The notes below the pieces were generated by a model. It saw only the letters and a program-made list of their open reading frames with translations. It was not told the origin of the DNA and did no database searches. A program made the position numbers and the translations under genes. This document shows, one piece after another, positions 1 to 6,612 of a stretch of 6,612 nucleotides of DNA; within the stretch, counting starts at the first letter, position 1, and every line of letters starts with the position of its first letter. Origin of the DNA: Gemmatimonadota bacterium (GTDB taxonomy: Bacteria; Gemmatimonadota; Gemmatimonadetes; Gemmatimonadales; Gemmatimonadaceae); the NCBI GenBank assembly GCA_031127185.1, contig JARIET010000167.1, positions 1-6,612 of the forward strand, in the 5' to 3' direction.

Positions 1-764
1 TTGGCGCGTATTGCAGGACGGCGTCGCCGCATCGCCCACGCGCGCTTCGTCACGTCAATCGCATCGCGCCACGGTTCCGCGCGCGTGCTGCGCGGCCGGA
101 GATCCCACCGCGGTGCAACCGGCAGCGTTTCCACGCGACGCGACTCGGCGGCAATTTCGCTCGTCAGTTCTGCGTTCACCGACGACACCGGGAGGTCGGG
201 CATTGCGGCGCCACCGTCGCGCGCCTTGAGCACTTCGCGCACCACACTGAGCCGCGCGAGACGGAAGCTGCCAAACGGATCGGCGATGCCGGGAATGGCC
301 ACGAACGACTTGAACGGCCAGGTCGTGCACAGGCGCTTCAGCAGCGAGAGGCGCTTCTGGACGGCGTCGGGGGCCGGTGCTTCCACCGTGCGCTCCGCGA
401 CGACGAGGTCCGCACCTCCCTCGAATCGCTTGACCATCTCCGGCAGGTGCTCGGGCTGGTCGGTGAAATCGGCCTGCATCAGTACGACGGCATCGCGGCG
501 AGGATAGCGGGTGCGTTGGTTCGCCGCGCGCAACAGCGCATCCACCGCGCCAGCATAACCGACGCGTGTCTTGCCGCCGAACACATGGACCGGCATCACC
601 TTCGCGTACGGCTCTAGGGTCTCGCGCGTGGCGTCCGTGCTGGCGTCATCATAGACGAGCACTTCATACTCCCGCGAGTATTCCTGAAACACCTTTCGGA
701 TCCTCCAGAGGAGGACCCCAACGGTGTCGGATTCGTTGTGTGATGGCAGGCAGATGTAGAGCAC
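1..764 (-). CDS. Family 2 glycosyltransferase (GT-A fold), C-terminus cut by window edge
   Basis: Reading leftward from a GTG at 764-762, the frame stays open to the window edge and gives 254 residues. It starts in the style of this family (LYICLPSHNE, residues 2-11), where the nucleotide-sugar-binding strand begins. DDASTD at 39-44 is the usual GT2 nucleotide-binding aspartate motif, and QADFTD at 97-102 is the second, metal-binding region with D99 and D102. The DPFGSFRLARL stretch at 162-172 fits the acceptor-side loop. A basic tail begins near 240. I see no membrane helix, so the enzyme is probably cytosolic or peripheral and transfers a sugar from an activated donor to a lipid or polysaccharide acceptor; donor and acceptor cannot be told. 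The GTG is chosen because the family usually begins right at this first strand. The frame stays open upstream but offers no better start, and the ribosome site is weak. It is transcribed divergently from the 939 gene. Its true end lies outside the window. Confidence 0.88.
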   Translation of the reverse strand, partial: MLYICLPSHNESDTVGVLLWRIRKVFQEYSREYEVLVYDDASTDATRETLEPYAKVMPVHVFGGKTRVGYAGAVDALLRAANQRTRYPRRDAVVLMQADFTDQPEHLPEMVKRFEGGADLVVAERTVEAPAPDAVQKRLSLLKRLCTTWPFKSFVAIPGIADPFGSFRLARLSVVREVLKARDGGAAMPDLPVSSVNAELTSEIAAESRRVETLPVAPRWDLRPRSTRAEPWRDAIDVTKRAWAMRRRRPAIRA

Positions 765-802
765 GCACGTTCCGGCGGAAAGACCCTCGAAAGCTAACTG
801 GC

Positions 803-814
803 GTACTCTAGTAC
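803..814. repeat. Short inverted repeat in the divergent spacer
   Basis: GTACT and AGTAC arms of 5 bp flank a CT centre. The repeat lies about 40 bases upstream of the glycosyltransferase start, in the 174-base divergent spacer 765-938. Position would suit an operator or promoter-proximal site, but arms this short can occur by chance. On the minus strand it contains a TAGAGT hexamer that could act as a -10 element, without a convincing -35 partner. Confidence 0.2.
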
Positions 815-923
815 CCGGGCGAGGGTCGAGACGAGCCCCCCAGACCCCGCGAGCGCGCCCCGAAATGTGCGCCGCTGGAACGCCCGCGCGCCCGGCCTGA
901 TGGAGTTCCGGCTCCCGGTACGG

Positions 924-929
924 TAAGCT
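924..929 (+). promoter_or_regulatory. Candidate -10 element (TAAGCT) just upstream of the coiled-coil gene
   Basis: TAAGCT fits the TAnnnT pattern of a -10 box and ends 9 bases before the ATG at 939. No good -35 hexamer is seen at the usual distance, and no purine-rich ribosome site lies between the box and the ATG. If the box is real, transcription would start at or a few bases before the start codon, giving a leaderless or nearly leaderless message. This is inference from position and pattern only. Confidence 0.25.
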
Positions 930-938
930 ACAGCGCCA

Positions 939-1511
939 ATGTTCGAAAACCTCAAAAGCGCCATTCAGGACATCCTGCAAGGCCGCGTGGCGCCGGTGGA
1001 TCGGCGCGCTGCGATCGCCGACATGAAACGCGCGCTCGTGAGCGCGAAGCTCGGCGTCAGCGACCTGCGCGAGGGTGTCGAAATCACCAAGCAACGCCTC
1101 GACGCCGAGCGAACGAGCCTCGAGACCGTGGCGCGCCGCAAAGCGCTGGCCGCAAGCGGTCCCGACCCGGAAACGGTGGCCATCGCCGAGAAGTTCGAGG
1201 CGCAGCATACGCAACGGATCGCCGTGCTGGAGCAAAAGCTCGCCGCGCAGGAGGCCGAGCTCGGTATGGTCGAGACCGACTACGACGAGATGCTGAACGC
1301 ACTCAAGGCGGCCGACCGCGGGGCGGGCAGTGGACTGAACGCCGAGTCCATGGGCCCAACCGATGCCGACCTGGGCCTCCCTGACGATGCCGGGCTGAAC
1401 TCGCAGCTCGATGCGCTGAAGCGCCAGAGCCGACGCAGTGATGCTGACGCTGCAGCCGAGGCCAGACTCGAGGAGCTGAAGCGGCGAATGGGGCAGCAGC
1501 CGCCCGAATGA
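939..1511 (+). CDS. Hypothetical coiled-coil protein, 190 aa, faintly PspA-like
   Basis: I do not recognise this as a named family. The product is soluble, charged and rich in Ala, Glu, Lys and Arg, with no cysteine or tryptophan, no signal peptide and no membrane segment. Residues 2-14 (FENLKSAIQDILQ) can form a short amphipathic helix. Residues 24-72 form a long helix, a Gly-Pro-containing break follows at about 74-77 (GPDP), and residues 78-124 form a second long coiled-coil helix. A loose Gly/Asp/Pro-rich linker (about 127-154) leads to a final charged helix (155-186) ending in QQPPE. An N-terminal amphipathic helix followed by a long hairpin of helices recalls the PspA/IM30 group, which bind stressed membranes. 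The protein is shorter than usual PspA (about 220 residues) and the resemblance is by layout, not a motif. It is a single-gene unit, divergent from the glycosyltransferase and closed by the hairpin at 1516-1544. That the gene is real is much surer than any function. Confidence 0.82.
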   Translation: MFENLKSAIQDILQGRVAPVDRRAAIADMKRALVSAKLGVSDLREGVEITKQRLDAERTSLETVARRKALAASGPDPETVAIAEKFEAQHTQRIAVLEQKLAAQEAELGMVETDYDEMLNALKAADRGAGSGLNAESMGPTDADLGLPDDAGLNSQLDALKRQSRRSDADAAAEARLEELKRRMGQQPPE

Positions 1512-1515
1512 ACTC

Positions 1516-1544
1516 GCGGGGCGTGCGACACTCGCACGCCCCGC
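1516..1544. terminator. Strong hairpin terminator between convergent genes
   Basis: Two perfectly complementary 13-base arms (1516-1528 and 1532-1544, beginning GCGGGGCG) flank a CAC loop. The hairpin begins 4 bases after the stop of the 939 gene and ends 24 bases before the end of the POT transporter gene. In the plus direction it is followed by a moderately T-rich stretch (1551-1560, ATCTTAGTTT). In the minus direction the following bases are less T-rich. Position and symmetry suggest it ends the plus-strand transcript and may also serve the leftward transporter transcript. Confidence 0.8.
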
Positions 1545-1568
1545 TGGTCCATCTTAGTTTCGCGGCCG

Positions 1569-3110
1569 CTAGTGGTCCTTCACCGTCGTGCTCTTCATCA
1601 TGTTGCGGATCGGTACGATGAGTGCAATGAAGATTGCAGTGAACAGGAACATGGACAGCGCGGTGCGGTTGAACAGCTGCGGCATCAGCTCGAGCTTCTC
1701 CGGGTCGATATGCCCGCCCACGAGCCCGGCGATGAGGTTGCCCAGCGCCGTCGCCATGAACCAGACGCCCATCATCTGCCCCACATAGCGGCGCGGTGCG
1801 AGCTTGGTCATTGAGCTGAGGCCCACGGGGCTGAGGGACAACTCGCCCATCGTTTGCAGCATGTAGCTCATCGTCAGCCACCAGGCGCTCACCTTGAGCG
1901 TGCCGCCCGCGGCGATGACGGCGTTGGCCGGTACCAGCATGATGTAGAACCCGATGCCGCACATCAGCAAGCCGGCGGCAAACTTGGCCGGGCTCGACGG
2001 CGAGATCCCTTTCTTGTCTAGCACCGTCCACAGCACCGCGAAGACCGGCGCGAAGGCGATCACAAAGAACGAGTTGATCGACTGGAACCAGGTTGTGGGA
2101 ATCTCAAAACCGAACATGTTCCGGTCGGTGAAATCGCGCGCGAAGAGGTTCAGCGACGTCGGGGCCTGCTCAAAGGCCGACCAGAATGCCGCGGCGCCAA
2201 GGAACAGCACGAAGATCACAAGGATGCGCTTTTTCTCTTCCGTGTTCAGTCCGCCCAGGATGAACAGGTAGGCGAAGTACGCCACGGCGAGCGAAATGAT
2301 TCCGACGGTGCTGTACCCCGCGATCGCGACGGCGTTGAAGGTGAACACGCCGGTCATGAACAGCACGATCAGCAGCCCGATGACGCCCAGCGCAGCCATC
2401 GCAATGTTGCGCGTGCGCTGCTGTTCCTCCGTGCTGACGACAACGCCAAGCCCGATGGGCCCGAGCGTGTTTCTGGCCAGCAACTTGAACGTGATGAGGC
2501 CGAGCACCATTCCCACGCCGGCCGCGCCAAACCCGAAGTGCCAGCCGACGCGTTCACCGAGGTATCCGGTCACCAGCTGGCCGACAAACGCACCGATGTT
2601 GATCCCCATGTAATAGATGGAGAATCCGGCGTCCCGTCGCGCCCCGCCTTGTGGATAGAGGTCGCCGACGATTGCCGAGATGTTTGGCTTGAGTAGTCCG
2701 GTGCCAATGACAATCAGGACGAGCCCGAGGAAGAACGCTTTCTGTGCGAACACAGCGGAAAGGCCGATGCTCAGGTGGCCCAGCGCGATGATGATGCCGC
2801 CGTACCAGATGGAGCGCTGCAACCCGAGCCAGCGATCGGCGATCCACCCGCCGGGGAGCGAGGCGAGGTAGACGCTTGCGGCATAGATGCCGACAATGGC
2901 CCCCGCCGTCGCGCGGTCGAAACCAAAGCCGCTGCTGGTCACCGCTGCCGTCATGAAGAGGATCAGGAGCGGACGAAGGCCGTAGTAGGAGAAGCGCTCC
3001 CACATCTCGACGGCGAAGAGCGTGCCAAGCCCCCGTGGGTGCCCAAAGAACGACTTGTTGGCGACGATCTCGCTCGTGCTTGGCATGCCCTGCTCAGCGG
3101 GTGCGGTCAT
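1569..3110 (-). CDS. POT/PTR2 family proton-coupled di-/tripeptide symporter
   Basis: This 513-residue polytopic membrane protein of the major facilitator superfamily imports small peptides with protons across the inner membrane. The FFGHPRGL start at 21-28 is followed by the POT hallmark ExxERFxYY (E35, E38, R39, Y42, Y43), which couples proton and peptide movement. Other family signatures are GGWIADRW (87-94), KPNIS (141-145), FSIYYMGINIGA (173-184, the PTR2 FYxxINxG-type signature), FWSAFEQ (309-315, with E314) and GELSLSPVG (422-430, with E423 in the helix-10 position). Length is normal for bacterial members (about 450-520). The ATG at 3110 is chosen because the frame, although open to 3344, would otherwise overlap the end of the ATPase gene and add a non-homologous Arg-rich stretch. 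The ATG at 3086 (MPSTSEIV) is an alternative and has a somewhat better purine-rich site (GAGCAGGG) in front. It lies 94 bases downstream of the ABC genes on the same strand, so it may be the last gene of that operon or have its own promoter. Confidence 0.95.
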   Translation of the reverse strand: MTAPAEQGMPSTSEIVANKSFFGHPRGLGTLFAVEMWERFSYYGLRPLLILFMTAAVTSSGFGFDRATAGAIVGIYAASVYLASLPGGWIADRWLGLQRSIWYGGIIIALGHLSIGLSAVFAQKAFFLGLVLIVIGTGLLKPNISAIVGDLYPQGGARRDAGFSIYYMGINIGAFVGQLVTGYLGERVGWHFGFGAAGVGMVLGLITFKLLARNTLGPIGLGVVVSTEEQQRTRNIAMAALGVIGLLIVLFMTGVFTFNAVAIAGYSTVGIISLAVAYFAYLFILGGLNTEEKKRILVIFVLFLGAAAFWSAFEQAPTSLNLFARDFTDRNMFGFEIPTTWFQSINSFFVIAFAPVFAVLWTVLDKKGISPSSPAKFAAGLLMCGIGFYIMLVPANAVIAAGGTLKVSAWWLTMSYMLQTMGELSLSPVGLSSMTKLAPRRYVGQMMGVWFMATALGNLIAGLVGGHIDPEKLELMPQLFNRTALSMFLFTAIFIALIVPIRNMMKSTTVKDH

Positions 3111-3175
3111 CGGCGGCGCTCGAGGTAGTTGTGAAGGAACGCATCGTGGAACGGCTGTAAACTTGGGGGCACTGT

Positions 3176-3189
3176 TGGCACCTGTGCCA
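3176..3189. repeat. Inverted repeat upstream of the POT gene
   Basis: TGGCAC and GTGCCA arms (6 bp) flank a 2-base centre in the 94-base gap between the OppF-type ATPase and the POT gene. It could be an operator half-site pair or a weak RNA hairpin that tunes read-through between the two units. It has no T-run after it in the leftward direction, so it is not a convincing terminator. I see no clear -35/-10 pair for POT in the gap. Confidence 0.4.
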
Positions 3190-3204
3190 CCTCTTGTATT
3201 CCAA

Positions 3205-4028
3205 TCACGTCGCTGAGGTCGGGGTCCGGATACGCCGTTGTCGCGGGTCGCCCGCCGGCACGGCATCAAGCAGCGCACGTGTGTATTCGTGCGACGGTCG
3301 AGTGAAGAGTTGCGCACACGGCGCCTGTTCAACGATGCGCCCACGGTACATCACGGCAATGTTCGTGGCCACCTGCTGCACGACGGCCAGGTTGTGGGCG
3401 ATGAACAGGCAGGTGAGCTTGCGCGAGTCGCGCAGGCGCGCGATCAACGCCAGCACCTGTGCCTGCGTGGTAACATCCAGCGCCGACACGGCTTCGTCGA
3501 GCACGAGGAACTCCGGGTCCACGGCCAGCGCGCGCGCGATGGCCACCCGCTGCCGCTGGCCCCCGGAGAGTTCGCGGGGTAGTCGGTGCAGGTCGTCTGC
3601 GCCGAGGCCGACTTCTTCGAGGAGTTGCACGACTCTGTGCTCAATGGCCGCGCCGCGCGCGAGGCCGTGCACGATAAGCCCTTCGCCGACGATCGTGGCC
3701 ACGCTGTGCCGCGGGTTGAGCGACGAGTACGGATCCTGAAACACCACCTGCATGCGCTTGCGGTGCACACGGAGTTGCTCGCCGCGAAGGGCGAGAAGGT
3801 CAATGCCGTCATAGCTGATCGATCCGCCTGCCGTATCAATCAGCCGCAGCAGTGCGCGCGCGGCCGAAGTCTTGCCGCTCCCCGACTCGCCAACGAGCGC
3901 GAGGGTTTCACCTCGGGCGACATCGAATGAGATGCCGTCGACGGCCACAACGTGGCGAACCGGGCCAAATCCCGCGCGCTGGTGCACCACGCGCAAATCG
4001 CGGACGGACACCAGGGCCGTGCTGGGGT

Positions 4029-4032
<4 letters not shown>
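3205..4032 (-). CDS. OppF/DppF-type ABC transporter ATP-binding protein
   Basis: This 275-residue nucleotide-binding subunit should sit on the cytoplasmic face of the permease and power uptake by ATP hydrolysis. All ATPase motifs are intact: Walker A GESGSGKT (48-55), Q-loop Q99 in VFQDPYSSLNPR, signature LSGGQRQRVAIARAL (155-169), Walker B FLVLDE (175-180) followed by the D-loop SALD, and H-loop H213 in FIAHNL. The HEYTRALLDAVP block (248-259) is typical of the oligopeptide/nickel ATPase branch. The family often continues for some 50 further residues with a cysteine-containing domain; here only a basic tail follows (RQRRIRTPTSAT). The ATG overlaps the stop of the OppD-type gene by four bases (ATGA), so the two are probably translated together. 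The substrate cannot be read from the ATPase. Peptide is favoured by the neighbouring POT gene, but nickel or metallophore transport has not been excluded. Confidence 0.95.
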
Positions 4033-4825
<793 letters not shown>

Positions 4826-4829
<4 letters not shown>

Positions 4830-6313
4830 GCACCAGCCCGGATGTGACGCTGGATGTGGTCGGCGAGCACGCTCACACTCATGACTGTGGCGGCAATCGC
4901 AAGAGAAGGGAAGAGGAGCAGCCACCAGGCCTGCAGCGGGCGCACGCTTCCATCGTACAGCAATACCCCCCAGCTCGCGTTCGGTGGCGCCACACCCGCG
5001 CCCACGAAACTGAGCCCTGCCTCGAGTGGAATGACCGATGCCATCGCAATGACCGCACCCACCAGTGCGACCGGAAGCGTACCTGGCAGGATGTGTCGCG
5101 TCAGCAGCTGGGGTTCCGGTGTGCCGAGGGCGCGTGCGGCAGCGACGTAGTCGGTGGCGCGGAGTTCGCGCACCCGCGCGCGCACCAGCCGACTGGTCAT
5201 GGGCCAGGCGGTGAGGCCGAGGAGCAGTGCCAGCCCCGATACTGGAAGGCGCTCGGTGAATGCCACCACGGCGAGTACGATCAGGAGGCGCGGTGTCGCC
5301 AACATTGCATCGACGAATCGCATCATCCAGCGATCAACCCGGTCCGACGCCATGCCGGCGATGCCGCCCCAGGCGGCTCCCACAACGAGCACGATCATTC
5401 CAGCCAGCAGCGCCGTCGCCAGCGACACACGCGTACCGTGCATCAGCCGCGACAGCAAGTCGCGTGCGGCTGCGTCCGTACCAAGCCAGTGCGACGCGGA
5501 CGGCGCATCGAGCGGAATGGAGCCCGCCGCAATCGCAGCGTTGGGATCGTAGGGCGCCCACCACGGCGCTGCCAGCGCCGACAGCGCCAGCAGCGCAAGC
5601 ACAGCCGAGGCCACCCGCGGTTCGCTCACGCCCTTTGCCCGGGCGGCGCGCACGAACTCCTCGCCATAGGCCTCGGTCGCGCTCGTCCGCTGGTATCGCG
5701 CCACGATCGCGGCGATGGCAAGCGCGAGCGTGCCGCCCGGGAGCAGCAGATGTCGCAGCACATCGGCGACTGCGACCAGTCCACCCGAAGTGGCGAGTTC
5801 AGCCGTCTGTATGCCGGTGGCTGGTAACCAATTGAGGCGCGTGGCAAACACGATCGACGCCAGGAGCCCGACAAGGAATTCGGGCATCGAGAGCACCGCG
5901 AGCGTGGCAACGCCGACGATGCGCTCACGTCGGCGACCCGCGCGGCGGCCTTGCCACGTACCCAACAGGGTGCCGATGGTCACGCCGATGATGAGGGCCG
6001 GCACCATCAACAGCGCGGTGCGTGGCAGGACTGCCGCGATCACCTCGCCCACCGGCCGCGCTTCGCTGAAGGATTCGCCGAAGCGGCCGCGCGCAAAGTT
6101 CGCGAGCATCAGCCCGTATTGCGCGACGACCGGACGATCGAGCCCGTACGCCTGCCGGACTCGTTCGCGCGCCACCGCCAGCTCCGGCGGATCGTCTGGC
6201 GACGGCGAAAAGGGATCGCCAGGCGCGGCGTGGATCAGCGCGAACGCGAGTGTGACGACGACGAGCGCAACGATGACCGTCTGGCCTGCCCGTTCAAGCG
6301 CGAAGCGCAGCAC
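4826..6313 (-). CDS. Fused DppB-DppC-type ABC permease lacking the end of DppB
   Basis: One 495-residue frame carries both permease types of a peptide/nickel (PepT) importer. The DppB part (1-234) has a first membrane helix (about 9-29), PGDPF (31-35), YGLDRPVVAQY, then three more helices (about 98-119, 131-157, 186-207) and the start of the EAA coupling loop, EEFVRAARAKG (218-228). A usual DppB would then show LLP and two more helices. Instead the sequence passes at about 231-236 into the first helix of DppC (234-249), then APYDPN (253-258), HWLGTD (275-280), four more helices, a complete EAA loop (DYVAAARALG, 388-397, with ILPGTLP) and a sixth helix (about 462-485), ending in the polar tail. 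The predicted total is 4+6 = 10 helices, and both sides of the joint are expected in the cytoplasm. GTDxxGRD reads GTDAAARD here. The start is GTG at 6313, three bases after the binding-protein stop, with TAAGG as a weak ribosome site. Separate DppB and DppC would total about 590 residues. Confidence 0.9.
5573..5599. repeat. Three tandem 9-bp repeats next to the permease joint
   Basis: CAGCGCCGA, CAGCGCCAG and CAGCGCAAG follow each other. Read leftward they encode LAL-LAL-SAL (residues 239-247) in the first DppC-type membrane helix, only a few residues after the point where the DppB sequence ends. Such repeats are common in Ala/Leu-rich helices of GC-rich genomes. Their place beside the fusion point makes them a possible site of slippage or of assembly collapse. 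Confidence 0.6.
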
Positions 6314-6316
6314 GCC

Positions 6317-6612
6317 TTACTGCTGCGTGCCGGAGCCCGATGCTGCGCGCGCGGCCGGAGCGGTCACGTCCCAACTCGCTATTGACTGCCACCAGGCGTC
6401 CGGGCGCATCGGGCCCGTCACCACCCGCCGGTGCGCCGCCGCGATGATCAATGGTTCGTAGAGCCAGATCGCAGGCGCATCATCGATCGCGGCCTGGTAG
6501 GCCGCGCGGAAGTGCGCCTTTCCCTGCGCCACATCGCGTGCGCTCAGGCCGCTATCCACTTGCGCGTCGAAGACCGCACTCGCGTAGCCACCCGCGTTGA
6601 ACGGGCTTCCGG
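6317..6612 (-). CDS. Family 5 extracellular solute-binding protein, C-terminal 97 residues
   Basis: The frame enters at the right edge and ends with TAA at 6319-6317. The piece has the usual end of an oligopeptide/nickel-type binding protein: FNAGGYASAVFDAQVDSG matches the pattern in which a Tyr/Asn-containing segment precedes the 'FDxxxxxG' helix. It is followed by a helix with HFRAAYQAAIDDAPAIWLYEP, where the family normally has YQ...DDAPxIxLY. RPDAWWQSIASWDV near the end is the closing strand, and a Ser/Gly/Ala tail follows. This protein would capture the substrate outside the membrane and deliver it to the permease three bases downstream, so it is the first visible gene of the operon. The signal peptide, ligand pocket and any lipoprotein cysteine lie outside the window, so ligand class cannot be read here. 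Confidence 0.85.
   Translation of the reverse strand, partial: GSPFNAGGYASAVFDAQVDSGLSARDVAQGKAHFRAAYQAAIDDAPAIWLYEPLIIAAAHRRVVTGPMRPDAWWQSIASWDVTAPAARAASGSGTQQ

Noticed and set aside
1..507. Plus-strand open frame of 168 codons at the left edge
   Set aside because: Its product is Arg/Ser-rich without family features and it lies opposite the clear glycosyltransferase; it is a GC-rich antisense shadow.
765..938. A small gene or RNA in the divergent spacer
   Set aside because: No frame with a plausible start and family-like product and no stable extended RNA fold was seen; only a 5-bp palindrome and a weak promoter-like box are present.
1303..2031. Minus-strand frame of 242 codons overlapping both the POT end and the 939 gene
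   Set aside because: It runs through the hairpin terminator and across two convergent genes, and has His/Arg-rich shadow composition.
3111..3344. N-terminal extension of the POT frame back to the ATG at 3344
   Set aside because: It overlaps the end of the OppF-type gene and would add 78 Arg-rich residues with no membrane or POT character before the FFGHPRGL start.
4830..4925. N-terminal extension of the OppD-type frame back to 4925
   Set aside because: It lies inside the permease coding region, and the ATGA overlap at 4826-4829 plus the start of ATPase homology both point to the ATG at 4829.
5590..5640. Frameshift or stop as the explanation for the odd permease joint
   Set aside because: The frame is continuous from 6313 to 4826, and both sides are in the same frame with normal family sequence; only an in-frame loss or fusion fits.

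Overview
The window is GC-rich, densely packed bacterial DNA of ordinary chromosomal character. I see no insertion sequence, CRISPR array, phage gene, tRNA or rRNA. The protein style (a short GTG-started family 2 glycosyltransferase, a fused dipeptide permease, a POT transporter with the FFGHPRGL start) would suit Gemmatimonadota, but this is an impression, not a demonstrated assignment.

Layout. At the left edge (1-764, minus strand) lies a family 2 glycosyltransferase whose C-terminus runs off the window. A 174-base divergent spacer (765-938) separates it from a plus-strand gene (939-1511) for a 190-residue soluble coiled-coil protein of unknown function with a faint PspA-like layout. A perfect 13-bp hairpin (1516-1544) sits between that gene and the convergent leftward genes. 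All the rest, 1569-6612, is read leftward and is devoted to solute uptake. In transcription order it holds the last 97 residues of a family 5 solute-binding protein, a single permease polypeptide, an OppD-type ATPase, an OppF-type ATPase, and after 94 bases a POT/PTR2 proton-coupled peptide symporter.

How the genes work together. The binding protein, permease and two ATPases are tightly coupled (a 3-base gap, then two ATGA overlaps) and form one peptide/nickel-type (PepT) ABC importer. The POT protein imports di- and tripeptides by a different mechanism (proton symport), so the locus looks like a peptide-scavenging cluster with two energy sources.

The most notable feature is the permease. 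Normally DppB and DppC are two proteins of roughly 300 residues each. Here one 495-residue reading frame carries a DppB half that stops just inside its EAA coupling loop, losing what would be DppB membrane helices 5-6, and runs directly into the first membrane helix of a complete DppC. The joint keeps the reading frame and the expected membrane topology. It is either a genuine shortened fusion permease or an in-frame deletion or assembly collapse. Both ATPases are also short, ending where the usual C-terminal cysteine-containing extension would begin.
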